From: a virus
Length of the DNA: 64,000 nucleotides
Direction: 5' to 3' (one strand)
IMG/VR virus record: IMGVR_UViG_3300023178_000023
Coordinates: 1-64,000 of that record
This document shows, one piece after another, positions 20,371 to 29,292 of this stretch. Position 1 is the first letter of the stretch; every line of letters starts with the position of its first letter. A program made the position numbers and the translations under genes. Under the pieces are notes generated by a model that was not told the origin of the DNA, searched no databases, and saw only the letters and a list, made by a program, of their open reading frames with translations.

Positions 20371-20553
20371 TTATTGATTTTGTTCTCTTCGTTTCTTTTC
20401 TTCGTTTAAATAATTAATCAATAAATTAAGATAGATTTCTCTTTCCCACGGAATCATATTTTCCAATTCACTCAAACTATATTTATGATGATGCATTAAC
20501 GCAAAGTTATTCCTATACAAAGACGCGAGGGATTCATGATTTAAGGTTAGGAA
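20371..20553 (-). CDS. -1 frame extension of gp26 (gp51-like / tail chaperone type)
   Basis: This reading frame has no usable start of its own: its only in-frame ATGs are deep inside gp26 (20601) or after the conserved part begins. It continues gp26 in the -1 frame from a T8 run. It encodes about 60 residues, NHESLASLYRNNFALMHHHK and ENMIPWEREIYLNLLINYLN, ending in KKRREQNQ. The helical IPWERE...EEKKR pattern resembles the small protein after gp26 in marine T4-like phages, often called gp51 or hub-assembly protein. A gp26-extension fusion is the likely product. Confidence 0.7.
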   Translation of the reverse strand, partial: FLTLNHESLASLYRNNFALMHHHKYSLSELENMIPWEREIYLNLLINYLNEEKKRREQNQ

Positions 20554-21272
20554 AAAAAATCGGAAATGCCTCTTACTTTCATTTCTTTTTGAAATCCACA
20601 CTTAGGACATCTAATATTCACTTCACATACTGTTTCTGGCATATTTTCAAAGAAGTCATTTATTAAATCTAATTGTTTTTGTGTCAGATTTTCAATAAAC
20701 TCCGATACTTCTTCAATAGTATAATCTGAAACATTGTGCATATCATCTGCATCCCAGATAAATTCTACGCAACTTGCAATTAATTTCACCAAATCATCAT
20801 AATCTTCTGCTGATAAAAGCCTATTTAATGTTTCAAAATCAGGATATTTCATTATAAGACCAATTTCATCTGTTAGTTCTATTTTATTTGAATATCCTTC
20901 TTGTTCTGTGTTGACTCTAACTTGGTCTAAGTCAAGCAAAAAAGGTAATTGACAATCCCCTGGCCCGTTTTCCTTTTCTGAACAATTTTCTTTTTTATAA
21001 TTCAAATTAATAATATTTCCAACAGATTTTGATCTGAGTTGAATGAATAGATATTCTATATCAAATGTAGATAATTTTTCTACATCAATATCATTTAATA
21101 CGCAATTTCTTATTATTTGTTTAACTGCATCAATTTTTTCTTCTACTGTCTCTCCTTCTTGAGCCATCAAAAGAATTTTCTCTTCTTTGACCAGAAATGG
21201 CCTATATCTTATTTTTTTATTTGTCGATGGCAACTTCAATTCATAAGTTGGTGTATCAATTTTTGGTAACAT
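20547..21272 (-). CDS. 26: Baseplate hub assembly protein gp26
   Basis: 241 residues (T4 gp26: 208). The start MLPKIDTPTYELKLPSTNKK with IRYRPFLVKEEKILLMAQEG is the gp26 family hallmark. A helical middle and a C-terminal zinc-finger-like end follow (CEVNIRCPKCGFQKEMKVRG). In T4 it acts with gp51, gp28 and gp29 in hub assembly. It precedes the tape-measure candidate, where other tailed phages carry a frameshifted tail-assembly chaperone. The gp26 frame ends ...ISDFFS at 20547. Confidence 0.88.
   Translation of the reverse strand: MLPKIDTPTYELKLPSTNKKIRYRPFLVKEEKILLMAQEGETVEEKIDAVKQIIRNCVLNDIDVEKLSTFDIEYLFIQLRSKSVGNIINLNYKKENCSEKENGPGDCQLPFLLDLDQVRVNTEQEGYSNKIELTDEIGLIMKYPDFETLNRLLSAEDYDDLVKLIASCVEFIWDADDMHNVSDYTIEEVSEFIENLTQKQLDLINDFFENMPETVCEVNIRCPKCGFQKEMKVRGISDFFS
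20553..20559 (-). promoter_or_regulatory. Predicted -1 ribosomal frameshift site
   Basis: On the minus strand the gp26 codons GAT TTT TTT TCC TAA contain T TTT TTT, a perfect X-XXX-XXX slippery heptamer, two codons before the stop. Slipping back one base gives TTC CTA ACC and enters the downstream frame. Confidence 0.75.
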
Positions 21273-21294
21273 AATTTCCTCACAAAATTAATTA

Positions 21295-22089
21295 TTAAAA
21301 TGGTATTCTAAAAGATGAACGTAAATTTGAAATTCTATTATTTATTTGGTTTTGTGTAGCTTGAAATCTCTGACTTACTTGGGACTGTAAGTTGGTAACT
21401 TGTCCTTGAATATTGTTACCTACAGTATTACGAAATTCTCCGACATAATCTCTCCCGGCCCTTTCAGCCAATTGGTCGAGTGTCGCAAATGGTAGTGAGC
21501 TCACTGGAGAATTTGCTGGGTATCCAGATGAAAATTGCCCCGTTTCTGTTGTTCTATTCTCCAAAACCGTTTCTGAACTATATTTTAGATATGACATGGT
21601 AATTTGGCATTGTGCAACATCATCATTTCCATATGCAAATGAAACCTCTCCTATTGATAATGGAAATGCGTCTTGAAACTCATGCACACTCATAAGAACA
21701 TCTTTTTCATTGAAAACTAGCAATCTAAGTTTTCCATTATATTCTGTTGAATATCTTATTTTATGGTCTTGATAATCGATAACATAATGCATCCAGTTTT
21801 CAAACCATTCTCTCTCTTTTAGTCCTTCGCTCAAATAAATACTAAAAGTCAATTGGTCATATGTGGTGGAATATGGTGCTTGTCTTACAGGCCCATATAC
21901 TTTTGTCTCTGTTGTTGCTAATGATTTTTGCGGAAGAGTTATGGATGGAACTCTAAATCTCAGATCTTGAGATCCCATTTCTCTAATGTTATTTACTGCA
22001 ATAGGAGGATGAACAAACAATTCATATCTATTTGCTTTTGTAAATCCAAGTTTTCCTACATTACTTATGAATTCAGATATTGAGGCCAT
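21295..22089 (-). CDS. 54: Baseplate tail-tube initiator, gp54-like
   Basis: 264 residues (T4 gp54: 320). ANRYELFVHPP near residue 20, then a tail-tube-type fold (YDQLTFSIYLSEGLKEREWF, DAFPLSIGEVSFAYGNDDVA, CQITMSYLKY) and a helical C-terminal tail (GQVTNLQSQVSQRFQATQN). This family starts tail-tube polymerisation on the hub. I prefer gp54 to gp48 because a better gp48 candidate is at 23168. Between gp2 and gp26. Confidence 0.7.
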   Translation of the reverse strand: MASISEFISNVGKLGFTKANRYELFVHPPIAVNNIREMGSQDLRFRVPSITLPQKSLATTETKVYGPVRQAPYSTTYDQLTFSIYLSEGLKEREWFENWMHYVIDYQDHKIRYSTEYNGKLRLLVFNEKDVLMSVHEFQDAFPLSIGEVSFAYGNDDVAQCQITMSYLKYSSETVLENRTTETGQFSSGYPANSPVSSLPFATLDQLAERAGRDYVGEFRNTVGNNIQGQVTNLQSQVSQRFQATQNQINNRISNLRSSFRIPF

Positions 22090-22097
22090 TTATCTTC

Positions 22098-22673
22098 CTA
22101 TCTTGCCTTAGCAGAATCTGACCAAACTTTTGATGCAGCTGCTTTTTTAAATTTTTGTACTGGTAAAAACAGAGCAATGTCCCATTCATTTGCGTCTATT
22201 TTTACAAAGTTACCTTTTACATGTGTATATAGATATTTCTTCACACACGGTTTTATCATGTTATATTTAGACAAACCTTTTAGGACATTATAAGAAATTG
22301 CCAATTTTGTTTTGGCATCATAATTCTTTCCTTGAACTGTTCTGGTTAAAGCATCCATGATTACAATTCTGTTTCTTGGAGAAACATAATGAAGATTGAT
22401 TCCCACAAATCCGCCAGGAATTTTATCTATCATGAATATGAGAGGAAATTCGTCATAGTAAGGTAATTTTTTTGCATATTTTGGGTCATAGTAATAGCAA
22501 TACATTGAACCAATCTGTGGTCCGCTGACTTTTCTGTCAGATGCATTTGCTAGTGTGTTTCTACTAATCCTAGTTTCTCTAACCTTTTTTCGAAACCATT
22601 CTCTTGCTTTGTTTGTATTTGGTGTAATACCCTGAGCGGCAAGTCTATTTAATAGTGGTGCAAAATTTGCCAT
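22098..22673 (-). CDS. 2: DNA end protector gp2
   Basis: 191 residues. Hallmarks are AREWFRKKVRE (about 23-33), GSMYCYYYDPKYAKKLPYYD then EFPLIFMID (about 55-85), GGFVGINLHYVSP (about 88-100) and WDIALFLPVQKF (about 164-175), as in the marine T4-like end-protector proteins. It protects packaged DNA ends and is added before tail joining. Starts 1 base after the gp4 stop, so coupled with gp4. Confidence 0.82.
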   Translation of the reverse strand: MANFAPLLNRLAAQGITPNTNKAREWFRKKVRETRISRNTLANASDRKVSGPQIGSMYCYYYDPKYAKKLPYYDEFPLIFMIDKIPGGFVGINLHYVSPRNRIVIMDALTRTVQGKNYDAKTKLAISYNVLKGLSKYNMIKPCVKKYLYTHVKGNFVKIDANEWDIALFLPVQKFKKAAASKVWSDSAKAR

Positions 22674-22674
22674 G

Positions 22675-23115
22675 TTATCTTCCTAACTGATCTTCTGTCA
22701 TAATTTTAAATTCCCAACTTCTGTCTTTACAGAATTCTTCTGCGGCTTTCCATTTTGCTTCATTTACAGACCAAGTTTTCATTTCGCTCAAATATCTAGG
22801 TGTAATTTTTTGTCTTTTTCTGGGTGCCTTGGTTTCTTTTTTGGGTTTTACTTCTACTATAATTGTTTTTGGCTTTCCTTCTCTATTCACCTTAACTAGA
22901 AAGTCAGGATAATATCTATGTACTTTTTTATCTAAAGGAGATAAATAAGGAATAACTAGTTCTTCACTAGACCAAATTAAAACATCAGGATTTTCATCAC
23001 AATACTTCATGAATCGTCTTTCCCACATAGAACGATACACAATATTTTTTACATTCCCAACGTATTTTTGTGGGTTATTTGGGTTGTATTTTCCTTTATA
23101 TGTAAATCTTCTCAT
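22675..23115 (-). CDS. 4: Head completion nuclease-like protein gp4
   Basis: 146 residues (T4 gp4: 150). FTYKGKYNPNNPQKYVGN, YRSMWERRFMKYCDENPDV, then IWSSEELVIPYLSPLDKKVH and RYYPDFLVKV show the TnsA-type nuclease fold. D-P-D/E-x-K style residues are present (WERR..., PDF, EVK). It completes the head after DNA packaging. First gene of the leftward late unit; upstream lies the divergent region with the rightward late promoter. Confidence 0.9.
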   Translation of the reverse strand: MRRFTYKGKYNPNNPQKYVGNVKNIVYRSMWERRFMKYCDENPDVLIWSSEELVIPYLSPLDKKVHRYYPDFLVKVNREGKPKTIIVEVKPKKETKAPRKRQKITPRYLSEMKTWSVNEAKWKAAEEFCKDRSWEFKIMTEDQLGR

Positions 23116-23133
23116 TTAGATGAAAAAAACCTT

Positions 23134-23141
23134 TATAAATA
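23134..23141 (+). promoter_or_regulatory. T4-type late promoter for gp48 unit
   Basis: TATAAATA, the T4 late -10 motif, with no -35. Lies 26 bases before gp48 in the 52-base divergent region. No equally good late motif is seen on the minus strand for gp4. Confidence 0.8.
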
Positions 23142-23167
23142 TATTTAACTATTTAGGAGAAAAATAG

Positions 23168-23992
23168 ATGTATCAAGAAGCAGGAAGAACAAACGCTTAT
23201 GATATTGGCCTGTATAGTCAATTTGAAGGATCATATCCAATAGACGGACCTAATGCTATTGAAAATGATTATATTCTTTTTACTGGATATGAAGGAAAAG
23301 TTCCTGGCTATACAAAAATAAAAAGTCGAGGTGCTGCTTCTGCCAGGGCAACTGGAACTGTGAAACTTTATATTCCAGAAAATGTTAAAAATTCTACAAA
23401 ATCAAATTATGAAGGAACAAACGGCGGAACTCTCTTATCGGCCGGTGTAAACGCTGGTGGAAATGTTGATGACCCTGCTTCTCTCAGTGGGGTTACGAAG
23501 TATTTGAAACAATTAGGCATTGATGCCATCACCGCGGTCGGTAATGCTGCCATTGGCGACAACGCAGCTGTAACTTCTCAGGCAGTAGGAGTTTCTGGTG
23601 CAGCAGCAAATAGACATGTTCTTTTTCAGGGTGTAGATTATAGACAATTTACATATCAATATAACATGATGCCAAAAACAGCAGGCGAATCTCAACAACT
23701 AACAAATATAATTAAATATTTTAGAGCACAAATGTCACCCGAATTGACGGCGGGCGGAAACTTTTTTACTCCACCAAACTTTTTTGGAATTAAATATTAT
23801 ATTGATGGAAGAGAATCTTCGCATTTAAATAAAATCAAACCCTGCGTATTAACTGACTGCGAAGTTGAATATGGTGGAAATGGTTCGTTTGGAATGTTTA
23901 GAGAAACTGGAGCTCCAGCGGTTGTTAACTTAACTCTTACTTTCCAAGAAGTTCAACTTATAACAAAATCAGACGTACAGGTGGGTTTCTAA
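23168..23992 (+). CDS. 48: Baseplate tail-tube cap gp48
   Basis: 274 residues (T4 gp48: 364). TGTVKLYIPENVKNSTKSNY (about 62-81), YRQFTYQYNMMPKTAGESQQ with IIKYFRAQMSPEL (about 158-193), and FFTPPNFFGIKYYIDG follow the gp48 pattern. It links the hub to the tail tube together with gp54. Ribosome site TTAGGAG. One base separates it from gp53. Confidence 0.85.
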   Translation: MYQEAGRTNAYDIGLYSQFEGSYPIDGPNAIENDYILFTGYEGKVPGYTKIKSRGAASARATGTVKLYIPENVKNSTKSNYEGTNGGTLLSAGVNAGGNVDDPASLSGVTKYLKQLGIDAITAVGNAAIGDNAAVTSQAVGVSGAAANRHVLFQGVDYRQFTYQYNMMPKTAGESQQLTNIIKYFRAQMSPELTAGGNFFTPPNFFGIKYYIDGRESSHLNKIKPCVLTDCEVEYGGNGSFGMFRETGAPAVVNLTLTFQEVQLITKSDVQVGF

Positions 23993-23993
23993 A

Positions 23994-25229
23994 ATGTTTA
24001 AAAATATTCAAAATATAGTATATGATATGAACCTTGATGGTAGGGTTCGCCCAGTAAAGAATATTTTTAAATATTCTTACATAATTCAATCATATGTAAA
24101 TAATCCATTGTCAACTTTTGACTATACTGTTTCTGACAGCGATTCAGCAGAATTGATTGCAGCTCGTTATTATGGAGATCCAGAATTATCTTGGATAATA
24201 TTACTTCTAAATGATATTAAAGATATTTACAGCGAATGGCCAAAATCAGAATATTCTTTGATGAATTATTTAAAGAGAAATTATAATCCCGAAAGATTAT
24301 CATATTTTGACCTAAAAAGAGTAAAGGCGCTGACAAAGAAAAATAATATTCCTGATCCAAAAGACGGCGATGTAATATATTTGGAAGATTTGGATCAGAC
24401 TCATAAGTTTGATGGCCCAAGTCAAAATTGGAATTTTATTTCTAATGGAAAACCACAATCAAGAATTTACAATAAAGAATATTTTATAACTTTAAACCAA
24501 TATGATACTCCACAGTCATTTGTAGTTTCTTCAAAAACCTCAAAAATACCTGTCACAAATATGACTCTTAGAATTTATAGAGGTTCTACTGTAAATATAA
24601 ACTTTACAGGACAAGATGTTTCTAGATTATACATTACTAGAGATGATGGTGGTAGTTTCACTTCTGAGAATTATTTTAGAGAATATAGAGAAGGGATTGA
24701 AAATAATAGATTGTCAAATGGATTATTGACATTTAATGTTCCTATGGATGCGCCTAATAGATTATATTATCAATCTTCTAAGTATAGAGATGTGAGAGGT
24801 TCTATTGATATTTTAAATAGGGAAGATGAGTATTATGTTGAACATTCTGATAAAAATTCCTTACAGCAAAGAAGCGGCAATAGAGTAGGACAACTTGCTA
24901 GAGTTGGAAGTGATTTTTATATTTGGAACGGAAATATTAAAACTATAAACAATTTTATTAGTACTTGGGAAAAATTGACAACTGATAGTAAAGTTCTTCA
25001 TTTAGACATTGCAAAAAAAATTCCTAAACATTATATACACACAGAATATGACCATATTATTTCTTCCGAAACATATACACATTTATCCGATCAAGAAAAA
25101 AAATTATATAAAAAATATTCATCATATGAATATGAATTTGATCTAAATGAAAATAATAGAATAATAAAAATTATGAGAAGAGAAGTTCTTTCAGAATTTT
25201 TGAAAGAATGGGAAAGGATTTCTAAGTAA
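23994..25229 (+). CDS. 53: Baseplate wedge gp53
   Basis: 411 residues, twice T4 gp53 (196). The N-terminal 120 residues match gp53: DYTVSDSDSAELIAARYYGD, PELSWIILLLNDI, EWPKSEYSLMNYLKRNY (LysM-like wedge fold). The extra C-terminal half is beta-rich and then charged, with no recognised domain. It joins wedges to the hub. TAATG overlap with the gp27 gene. Confidence 0.88.
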   Translation: MFKNIQNIVYDMNLDGRVRPVKNIFKYSYIIQSYVNNPLSTFDYTVSDSDSAELIAARYYGDPELSWIILLLNDIKDIYSEWPKSEYSLMNYLKRNYNPERLSYFDLKRVKALTKKNNIPDPKDGDVIYLEDLDQTHKFDGPSQNWNFISNGKPQSRIYNKEYFITLNQYDTPQSFVVSSKTSKIPVTNMTLRIYRGSTVNINFTGQDVSRLYITRDDGGSFTSENYFREYREGIENNRLSNGLLTFNVPMDAPNRLYYQSSKYRDVRGSIDILNREDEYYVEHSDKNSLQQRSGNRVGQLARVGSDFYIWNGNIKTINNFISTWEKLTTDSKVLHLDIAKKIPKHYIHTEYDHIISSETYTHLSDQEKKLYKKYSSYEYEFDLNENNRIIKIMRREVLSEFLKEWERISK

Positions 25230-26506
25230 TGTCTGATTTTGCAAAGTTAGGTGATTATCAAATAAATGATTTGACAATAACATCACACAATGGATTTCAA
25301 AGAAGTCTAATACCAATGGCAATGTCTATTCAAGTTTTTGAAGATATATTCTCTCCAAACATGACATGTAGAATTAGTATTAGTGATGATGGTGGAATGT
25401 TAAATTATTTGCCGATTATTGGACAGGAAAAGGTATCTTTTTCTTTTGTGACTATGGGTGGTACAACATCTATTAATATGAATATGATTGTTCATAAAAT
25501 ATCTGGCCTCACTGCCGATGGATTGTCTCAGTTATATAATTTAGAACTAGTTACCGAAGATATGATAAAAAATTTCGAAATGAGAATATCAGAAAGATTT
25601 GAGGGTAGTGTTACAGAAATAGCACAACAAGTCTTTAGTAAAATGGGAACAACAAAACAGTTGGAAGTTGAGCCCAGCGATGATAGATATGATGCAGAAA
25701 CTGGAATCGTAATTCCAAATATGACTCCGATAAAGGCTTTAGATTTTTTAAGTGGAAAGGCATTTTCTGATACTTATAAAAGTTCTTCTTATACATTTTT
25801 TGAAAATTCTAAAGGATATCATTTAAAACCTATTGAAGCTTTGGCACAAGGAGCCTCAAAAAATAAATTTTATCTTGGAGATTTGAAAAATGTTGATGGG
25901 CCAGGAGGACAGAATTCGGAAAACAAGAAAGTAATTGATTATTCTTTTGATTCTAATTTTTCTGTTATCGATAACATAATGAGAGGAATGTATGTCGGAA
26001 ATTTAATTACCGTTGACCTTCTTACAAGAAATTTCAAAACTTTAGAACATTCATATTGGGATAATTATATGGATTATCAATATATGAATGATGGCCCTAT
26101 ACATGATGTTAGCGGAACAGGTGTTCAATATAATCCAAGCACATTATATATTGCTCCCGAAACAGAACTAGAAACTGGAAAGCCTTTGCAGAATCAAGAA
26201 AAGATATTTCTTCAAAGAAAGTTTCACAGACAATTGATGCAGAACATAAAATGCACAATAAGTGTATATGGAGATAGTGATTTGACAGTTGGGGATTGTA
26301 TTGATTTGAATGTTCCATTATTTAGTTCGACAGACCCAGATGAAATAGATAAATATTACAGTGGTAAATATTTAATCATGGCAATTCGGCACAGATTGCA
26401 ATTTGGTAGATATATTACAGATATAGAAGTTGTTAAAGATTCTTTCAACGATTCGTTGCCATCTCCAATACCAATTCCAGTAGAAAATCGAGGAAACGCC
26501 AGATGA
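25229..26506 (+). CDS. 27: Central baseplate hub gp27
   Basis: 425 residues (T4 gp27: 391). The pattern AMSIQVFEDIFSPNMTCRIS (about 30-49), TADGLSQLYNLELVTEDMIK, then MTPIKALDFLSGKAFSD and DLTVGDCIDLNVPLF matches the gp27/gpD-type hub fold with two tube-like domains. It forms the trimeric hub that holds the gp5 spike. ATGA-type overlap with gp5. Confidence 0.85.
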   Translation: MSDFAKLGDYQINDLTITSHNGFQRSLIPMAMSIQVFEDIFSPNMTCRISISDDGGMLNYLPIIGQEKVSFSFVTMGGTTSINMNMIVHKISGLTADGLSQLYNLELVTEDMIKNFEMRISERFEGSVTEIAQQVFSKMGTTKQLEVEPSDDRYDAETGIVIPNMTPIKALDFLSGKAFSDTYKSSSYTFFENSKGYHLKPIEALAQGASKNKFYLGDLKNVDGPGGQNSENKKVIDYSFDSNFSVIDNIMRGMYVGNLITVDLLTRNFKTLEHSYWDNYMDYQYMNDGPIHDVSGTGVQYNPSTLYIAPETELETGKPLQNQEKIFLQRKFHRQLMQNIKCTISVYGDSDLTVGDCIDLNVPLFSSTDPDEIDKYYSGKYLIMAIRHRLQFGRYITDIEVVKDSFNDSLPSPIPIPVENRGNAR

Positions 26507-28821
26507 TGAATTTTATGGGTAGAGAAGGTATGGTCTGGTGGCAGGGTATCATCGAAGATATCAAAGACCCTGAGGCTTTAGGTAGAGTTCGAGTCCGTAT
26601 TATCGGATACCATACCGAAGATAGACAACAATTACCTACAGATGCGTTACCTTGGGCATCTCCAATTATGCCAATTACCTCTGCTGCGATAGCCGGTATA
26701 GGACAATCTCCTACTGGTGCATTGCCTGGCGCATGGGTTATGGGTTTCTTTAGAGATGGTGAGGCAGCTCAAGATCCTATTATATTTGGAACAGTTTATG
26801 GGCGTCCAAACGATACATCACAGACAACAGAAGATGGTTCATATCCATCTTCAGATGAGAGGGTGCCTGGCGCGTCCACAAACAACGAGACAGATGTTAA
26901 CAGACTTGCAAGGGGAACTGGCGTCAGTGAAGAATCTGGTGGCTCTGGTGATGCTAATGGTGTCAGTGATGGTGCTGCAAATACTGGAGATCAAACTGCA
27001 CATGGAAAAGTGGATCAAGACGGAACGCCATCAGATTCTGAAAACAAAAAAAGACTTTCAAAGATTACTACTAAAAATGGAAAATCAACATATGTAGCTA
27101 CAATATTTGCAGAAAATTTTCAAAATTTTATCAATGAACTAGAAAAAACACCAGCACCAAATCATCCAAATGGATATACGATTTATAGTATAGGTGGGTA
27201 TAATCATAGAAAATCCGCAGCGGGAAGTGGTGCATGGAGTTATCATGCGTCTGGTGCATCTATCGATATCAATCCTAGAGAAAATCCATATAGTTCGCAA
27301 TTTATAACTGATATGCCATCAAACACTTCAGCTATTGCAGCAAAATATGGATTGGGTTGGGGCGGTGATTGGACAAGCAAAAAAGATACAATGCATTTTA
27401 GTATGGCTTCGGCAGAGCGCGGTTCTGTAAAATTAAAAAGAAATGGTGTTGTCCCAGATCCAAACACTGGTAGTCAAGAAGGTAGTCCAAGTTCTTCAGG
27501 TTCGTCCAGTGTTTATGGTAAAGGGAGTCCATTCCTTGGCGAAGGAAACACAAGGTATACTGCTCCGCAAAATCAACCGAAAATACAGACACAAGCACGT
27601 CCGGCCGTGAACGCGCAAGATTGGCAGTCTGGAAAAACTTATCAGGTTGGAGATGTTGTAAAAAGTCCAGTTCTTTCAAAGGGGCAAAATTCCACAGGAG
27701 GCCCGCCACATACAATGAAAAGCGGAATTATCTCTTCTGCTTCAGCATTGGGAATTTCTGCCGTTGATTTGGCTACAGTAATATCATACGAAACTGCTGG
27801 AACATTCAATCCAAGAAAACCTGGCCCTACAACCAAATGGGGTCAACACAAAGGGTTAATTCAATTTGGAGAACCTCAGGCTACACAGTATGGAGTAGAC
27901 TTTACTACAGAACAATCTGCAATAGATACTCAATTAGGATCAAATGGCGCAGTAGTGAAATATCTACGAGATGCTGGTGTGAAGCCAGGAATGGGACGAT
28001 TGGAAGTTTATTCTGCAATCAATGCCGGTGGAATTGGAGAGAAATACTATGGAAGAAGCGATAGTTCTTCTGGTGGAGCTGCTGGTACAGTCAGAGATAA
28101 AGTAAACAACCAAATGGCCGGACATGAAGTCAAAGCAAATAGACTCCTGCAAGGTACTGACGAGGCCAAATTTGTTGAACAAACTGTATTTATCGCAAGG
28201 AAGGCTGGTATTTCTGGAAGTGATGGTGGGCCTAGAAAATCTAATCTAACTGATGGTGATGTTCTTTGGGAAGTTGCAAATAACGAAATTCAACAACAAT
28301 CTGTGAGTGAACAATTTGCAGAAGCCGAAGCAGCAGCTGCAACAACCTCAGATGGATATACCACAAACAATAAAGGAATTTCCAATACTCCTGCTGAAAA
28401 CAAACCAGCGGCTGTACAACAAAAAGAAAATAGTATTGATGAAACGGATTTGTTTAAAGAACCAGATAATCCTTATGCAGCAGAATATCCATACAATAAA
28501 GTTTTGTTTACTGAGTCGGGACATATTCAAGAATTTGACGATACGCCTGGTGCAGAAAGAATACATACTATGCACAAGTCAGGAACATTTCAAGAGATAC
28601 ATCCAGACGGCACGACAGTAACAAAGGTTGTGAAGGATAATTATCAGATTGTCTTTGGAGAAAATAACATATATGTGAAAGGGAATCTGAACATAGTCGT
28701 AGATAAAGATGTAAATATAAAAGTGAGTGGCGCTGTTGATGCCCAGATTGGTAAAACTCTGAATTCGCAGAGTGGTGGAAATACAACAATCAAAGCACCA
28801 AGAATAGATCTAAACCCATAG
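26503..28821 (+). CDS. 5: Baseplate spike gp5 with two cell-wall hydrolase domains
   Basis: 772 residues (T4 gp5: 575). N-terminal OB fold: GRVRVRIIGYHTEDRQQLPT (27-46), then a Gly/Ser/Asn-rich linker. Next an M15-like peptidase (WSYHASGASIDINP about 245-258, DTMHFS about 294-299), a linker with a WQSGKTYQVGDVV module, and an SLT-like lytic transglycosylase (ISYETAGTFNP about 427-437 with catalytic-type Glu, KGLIQFGE). The C-terminal beta-helix (NIYVKGNLNIVVDKDVNIKV) ends in the needle tip. T4 gp5 has one lysozyme domain instead. Confidence 0.87.
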   Translation: MMNFMGREGMVWWQGIIEDIKDPEALGRVRVRIIGYHTEDRQQLPTDALPWASPIMPITSAAIAGIGQSPTGALPGAWVMGFFRDGEAAQDPIIFGTVYGRPNDTSQTTEDGSYPSSDERVPGASTNNETDVNRLARGTGVSEESGGSGDANGVSDGAANTGDQTAHGKVDQDGTPSDSENKKRLSKITTKNGKSTYVATIFAENFQNFINELEKTPAPNHPNGYTIYSIGGYNHRKSAAGSGAWSYHASGASIDINPRENPYSSQFITDMPSNTSAIAAKYGLGWGGDWTSKKDTMHFSMASAERGSVKLKRNGVVPDPNTGSQEGSPSSSGSSSVYGKGSPFLGEGNTRYTAPQNQPKIQTQARPAVNAQDWQSGKTYQVGDVVKSPVLSKGQNSTGGPPHTMKSGIISSASALGISAVDLATVISYETAGTFNPRKPGPTTKWGQHKGLIQFGEPQATQYGVDFTTEQSAIDTQLGSNGAVVKYLRDAGVKPGMGRLEVYSAINAGGIGEKYYGRSDSSSGGAAGTVRDKVNNQMAGHEVKANRLLQGTDEAKFVEQTVFIARKAGISGSDGGPRKSNLTDGDVLWEVANNEIQQQSVSEQFAEAEAAAATTSDGYTTNNKGISNTPAENKPAAVQQKENSIDETDLFKEPDNPYAAEYPYNKVLFTESGHIQEFDDTPGAERIHTMHKSGTFQEIHPDGTTVTKVVKDNYQIVFGENNIYVKGNLNIVVDKDVNIKVSGAVDAQIGKTLNSQSGGNTTIKAPRIDLNP

Positions 28822-28830
28822 GAAACTAAA

Positions 28831-29292
28831 ATGGCAACACTTCAGACGAATAAAGATTTTGATTTGAAATTCACCAGAATGCCTAGTGGTGATGTGAAAA
28901 TTAAAACAGATAAACCACAACTAAATCAATTTCCGGCAATAGAACAGAGTTTAATTAATATTTTGTTAACAAATAAAGGAGAAAAACCTTTTAATCCGGC
29001 TTTCGGTGGTGATTTATATGCAAGTTTGTTTGAACTCATTCCAGATATTGAGTTTTTATCTATTCCAGGCCAGATAAATATAAAAGAAAATATAAAATTA
29101 GTTCTAGAAGAATATGAACCAAGAATCAATGTAATGGAAGTTAATTTTGTTGGAGATGGAGAAAATAGATATGGCAAAGGTTCAGTTCATAAATCTACTG
29201 ATAATAATCAGATCAACATTGAAATTAAATATATTGTTCCACCAGCAACACAAATGTATGAATATACACTACAAGTAAAAAGAGTAAGATAA
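28831..29292 (+). CDS. 25: Baseplate wedge gp25
   Basis: 153 residues (T4 gp25: 132). Matches the GPW/gp25 fold: AIEQSLINILLTNKGEKPFN then FGGDLYASLFELI, with the EPR motif (YEPRINVMEV). Sits between spike and gp6 as in other contractile tails, where gp25 starts sheath assembly. Confidence 0.92.
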   Translation: MATLQTNKDFDLKFTRMPSGDVKIKTDKPQLNQFPAIEQSLINILLTNKGEKPFNPAFGGDLYASLFELIPDIEFLSIPGQINIKENIKLVLEEYEPRINVMEVNFVGDGENRYGKGSVHKSTDNNQINIEIKYIVPPATQMYEYTLQVKRVR

